64,000 nucleotides of DNA, taken from Lodderomyces elongisporus. Its lineage: Eukaryota > Ascomycota > Pichiomycetes > Serinales > Debaryomycetaceae. This document shows, in pieces, positions 60,766-64,000 of the stretch. The stretch covers positions 629,501-693,500 of the forward strand of contig NC_083673.1 of assembly GCF_030384665.1 (NCBI RefSeq). Reading direction: 5' to 3'. The notes under the pieces are model-generated. The model was given only the letters and a program-made list of their open reading frames with translations, was not told the DNA's origin and ran no database searches. A program made the translations under genes and the position numbers. How positions within the stretch are numbered: the stretch's first letter is position 1; the number at the start of each line of letters is the position of its first letter.

Positions 60766-62844
60766 TATTGTCAAGATATTGCTATATATATTTATGTGTG
60801 TTTATGTGTGTGTGTGTGTGTGTTTGTTAGATGTATATGTATACTATCTAAGTTGTTAAATGATTAATTGAGAAAAGAAAAACAGTGAAAAAAAGTAGAA
60901 AGAAACAAGGACGATTGAGTCAATGAGATGGGAAATGTCTAGATATATATATATATATAGATAGATACAATGAATTACATCTCTAAATGGTCAAAACGTT
61001 GAATGACATCTGCAGCAATTGCTTGCTTGGAAACAACAACAACACCACCAACAACAGGAAAAAAAAAAAAAAGAAAGAAAGAAAGAAAGCAAAGAACAGA
61101 ATAGAATAGAATAGAGCACGCCAACAACTAATGCACAAACAGGTTTTGAAATGCCGTAATGTTGCTGACAAATTTACTCCTTCAGTTTGCACTTGAAACG
61201 ATGAAGAATTTAAAATGCCGAAAGTGATAAACACTACGCTAGAACAATATATGTAAATATATGAGAAAGAAAAAAAATAAAAAAAAAAAGTACATAATTA
61301 CATTTCCGAAATTCAAAGTGAATGGAATTTGGAGAACCGCTTTAATGGAAAACACAAGGCAAATACTTGCTTTTACATGGTAGCACCCACCCACACACAT
61401 CAACACACACATATGTGTGGATGTGTGTCTTCAAGTGTGCGGATATATGGCCCATGCTCTCTGCCTGGGGTGTTAGTGGCATAATTCCTCTTTACTTTTA
61501 GCTCTTCTTCTTCTTCTTCTTCTTCTTCTTCTTCTTCTTCTTCTTCTTCTTCTTCTTCTTCTTCTTCTTCTTTTTCTTCTTCTTTTTCTTTTTCTTGAAT
61601 AATTTACATCAACTCCTGCCATTCTTTCATTCCCACTTTATCTTTCTCTCAACAGCTGTATCCACATCCGTTTGTGTCTGTGTATGAGCTTACTAATCAT
61701 AACAGTAGTAGTGTCGGAAACAAAAATAAATAAAATAAAAAAATGTGTCCAAATGGTATGGCTTGGCCCATTGAGATGTATGCTTTTTGCGTCATATATA
61801 CTATGAGGTATTATTGTTACCCACATAGAAAACCTTTTAGTAAGCAAAATGCAACTACCCTCTCTCTTCTCTCTTCTCTCTCTTTTTTTTTTGGTGGTTC
61901 TCCTTGTCCAAAACTCCAAAAAAAAGAAAAAGAAAACAATTTAAAAATTAAAAATGAAAATTAAATAAATGAATGAAAAAAGAAGAACAGGGGGGTTAAG
62001 ATCTTCTATAATTCGAGATGTTTCCGCAATCTGAGCTCTGATTCAATATCGCTTTTTATTCAATCCTACAATTGGCTCTGTGTGTGTGGTGTGTGAGTCC
62101 TATGCTATGTGATCCATATGCTTGCTTCAATATATAAATCTTCCAAAATAAAAAAACAGTCCTGTAAGTGATCCTCTAATAGGATAAGATATCTATATTA
62201 TGTAGCTTTTCTTTTTTTCCCCCCCCCCCCCTTTTTTTTTTCTTCCTTTCTATATTAAATCTCTCAAGGGATAAAGAAAAGCTTAATTCTGACACCTGTT
62301 TTGCAATATTGTTGTTTTGCAAACTTATGTTGGTGTCACGTGCAAGCGATGTAATAGATAAAATAAGAATAGCAATTTGATAATTAAGAACTAGAGGTTT
62401 CTATGTGGCAAGCCTATGAATTATAATCTCCTGTTCCCTTATTTCCCTCTTTTCCTCTTTTCCTCCCCTTCTCAACCAACTCGAATTGAAAAATGGCAAA
62501 GAAATGGGAAATCAAATAAGTAGGTATAAATTACACAGCAGTTTACAATACTCCTTTGTCAAACTCCTAAACAGTTTTAAGAAGTTGTTACAATACCTTT
62601 TAAGAAAAGAAATCTTTCATCATAAAAAACAAAAAATATTAGCAATTATATTAATTATTAAAGTGTTTCTATTCACAAACATCAACCGATTTATATATAT
62701 ATATATATATATAAGTATATATATATATAAAGATATTGTTCAGTAATTCGACTAGACAAGTTAGTCTCGTAAATGCAGTACCATTTCTATACCCATTTTA
62801 AACTTCTATCTCGCACCTCTCACCTCTCGACTCCAACCTCTGAC
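60766..62844 (-). other. 2.08-kb gene-poor intergenic region
   Basis: This is the dehydrogenase promoter and the 3' region of the transporter gene. It contains a (TG)n run (60797-60822), TA-run (60943-60958), a 9-unit AAAG run (61064-61090), a (CTT)n tract (61503-61571), homopolymer C (62219-62230), a CACGTG at 62337-62342 and a TA-rich stretch (62693-62728). Short ORFs at 61743-61964 and 62486-62746 look accidental. No RNA gene was recognised. Confidence 0.45.
61503..61571. repeat. (CTT)n trinucleotide tract, about 23 units
   Basis: An uninterrupted polypyrimidine CTT repeat of about 69 bp, continuing as imperfect CTT/TTTC to about 61595. It lies far from any ATG. Such mirror-symmetric tracts can adopt triplex DNA. 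Confidence 0.9.
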
Positions 62845-64000
62845 TTATTGTTGTCTAATCTTATCCTTGATCAAGTAACAGACACCCGACGAGATAATAC
62901 TCACACCCAACATCAAAACCAACATCATGTTGGAGTACTCGTACAACCTGGCAACATCTGCTGGCCAACCGGTGTACAACGCATAAGTAGCGGTAACTGA
63001 ACCCAAGTTACCCAATCCACTAACAATAGCTGCACTCACTGCAGTTCCAACATCACCATATCTCTTGTGGAAAATCTCAGCCGACCACGACATACAAATT
63101 GGCACAGTTGGTCCCAACCCATAACCAGCAATCAACAAACCAGCATACTTGTTCCATGGACCATGCGCATAAGTAGTTACAACCATACCAGTAATGATAA
63201 TCAAACAAGCACCACTAAAGATTATTGGTCTCAATCTCTTAAACCTATCGGCAAATGGAGTAATTGTCAATATACCGCCAAGATCAAATAACCAAATTGG
63301 CGCATACAACAATGACACTTGGATCGAAGTCAAGTTAGGATCATTAGCCTTGATAATAGTTGATCCAAACACAGCCAAACCAAAGCCAGTACCAACAACT
63401 CCGAAATACATAATCACCAAGGGGTAGAGTCTCAAATCAGTCAAGATCTCAACAACATCGCGCCATGTCCACTTGAGCAATTTGTATCTATGCTCCAAAT
63501 CTCTTCTGTGCAATTCCTTATCCTCAGAGTTTAAAGGATGGTTAGGAGTGAAAAACCTATTGTAAAATTGCATAGCCTTCTTTTCCGAGTCCTGATAGAT
63601 CTTGAAAGGTCTATCTGGCAACCACCAAAGCAATGAGATACCAACGGCAATGGTTATAACACCATAGACCATATACATCCATTGCCAACCATAATAACCT
63701 CTATTTCCATCAATCTTTTGGAAACCAGCACTAACTAAACCAGCCACGGCAGCAGAAATCTGGGCTGCAGTGAAATAGTATCCAATACGTCTAGTGGATC
63801 TATCGTTGGGATACCACAACGACACATAGTAACTCATACCTGGCCAAGTACCTGCACCAACAACACCACTAATAAACCTCACGGCAATCAAGGCACCGGC
63901 ACTACCCAAGGCAGAATAACAGGCATACACCAACCCAACGGTAATCACAATTCTTGCCAACCACGATTGTGGACTCACTCTGGTCATAATCAAGTTCATG
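62845..64000 (-). CDS. Major facilitator transporter, allantoate permease family (partial)
   Basis: The minus strand is open from the stop at 62845 to the window edge, 384 codons. It covers the C-terminal three-quarters of an anion:cation symporter of the Dal5/Tna1/Seo1 family. The early part GALIAVRFISGVVGAGTWPG and MSYYVSLWYPNDRSTRRIGY is the family's TM4-5 signature. Later come GWQWMYMVYGVITIAVGISL and WLPDRPFKIYQDSEKKAMQF, the cytosolic loop, and PICMSWSAEIFHKRYGDVGT near TM11. The substrate cannot be told; allantoate, nicotinate, thiamine-related or other carboxylates are all possible. The N-terminus and the promoter lie outside the window. Confidence 0.88.
   Translation of the reverse strand, partial: MNLIMTRVSPQSWLARIVITVGLVYACYSALGSAGALIAVRFISGVVGAGTWPGMSYYVSLWYPNDRSTRRIGYYFTAAQISAAVAGLVSAGFQKIDGNRGYYGWQWMYMVYGVITIAVGISLLWWLPDRPFKIYQDSEKKAMQFYNRFFTPNHPLNSEDKELHRRDLEHRYKLLKWTWRDVVEILTDLRLYPLVIMYFGVVGTGFGLAVFGSTIIKANDPNLTSIQVSLLYAPIWLFDLGGILTITPFADRFKRLRPIIFSGACLIIITGMVVTTYAHGPWNKYAGLLIAGYGLGPTVPICMSWSAEIFHKRYGDVGTAVSAAIVSGLGNLGSVTATYALYTGWPADVARLYEYSNMMLVLMLGVSIISSGVCYLIKDKIRQQ

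Noticed and set aside
62337..62342. CACGTG in the 2.1-kb gap as a regulatory site
   Set aside because: It lies about 1.6 kb upstream of the nearest start codon and next to a gene's 3' end, so no target gene is apparent.
1..64000. tRNA genes
   Set aside because: I looked on both strands for the T-arm consensus with a matching acceptor stem and found none. A covariance search would be decisive.

Overview
The window is nuclear DNA from a budding yeast (Saccharomycotina). It is AT-rich, essentially intron-free, has long poly-A/T and polypyrimidine tracts between genes, and carries proteins with Asn/Gln/Ser runs and Candida-style orthologues (TMA19, AZF1, CEX1, POP1, GTR2, DPS1, IMH1, SYN8, VPS55, MSE1, SMC5, SSU72, ATG4, SQS1, JJJ1). 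The overall look, and rare CTG codons that sit next to Ser/Asn-rich stretches, suggest the CTG-Ser clade, perhaps the Lodderomyces/Candida parapsilosis group. That is an inference. All residue statements use the standard code, so CTG positions may really be serine. I found no tRNA, rRNA, CRISPR array, telomere or centromere.

Layout. 1-9.4 kb: a cut-off unknown gene, TRM13 (tRNA 2'-O-methyltransferase), TMA19 (TCTP), a type II membrane dipeptidyl aminopeptidase and an unknown coiled-coil protein. 9.96-12.57 kb: a defective Ty1/copia retrotransposon flanked by a 5-bp target duplication. Its two LTR copies are inverted, not direct, so both LTR promoters point outward. 12.6-25.4 kb: the long AZF1 upstream region and AZF1, CEX1, POP1 and a U1 snRNA gene that no ORF reveals. 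25.4-38 kb: GTR2, DPS1, TYW3, golgin IMH1, SNARE SYN8, VPS55 and a possible MPM1-like gene. 38-52.4 kb: mitochondrial MSE1, SMC5, SSU72, an orphan secreted protein, ATG4 and a frameshifted SQS1. 52.4-64 kb: JJJ1, an Mks1-like regulator, a medium-chain dehydrogenase/reductase and the C-terminal part of an allantoate-permease-family transporter, separated by two gene-poor gaps of about 1.8 and 2.1 kb.

Functionally the window is mostly housekeeping. Six genes act on tRNA (TRM13, CEX1, POP1, DPS1, TYW3, MSE1), three neighbouring genes act in Golgi/endosome traffic (IMH1, SYN8, VPS55), and GTR2 and ATG4 belong to nutrient signalling and autophagy. Each gene appears to have its own promoter, as usual for yeast. 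The most unusual items are the inverted-LTR insertion with a clean target duplication, the U1 snRNA with its T-rich 3' region, a histidine at the expected zero-layer glutamine of the SYN8 SNARE motif, the SQS1 frameshift, and an out-of-frame Asn/Ser-rich tail after the AZF1 stop codon.
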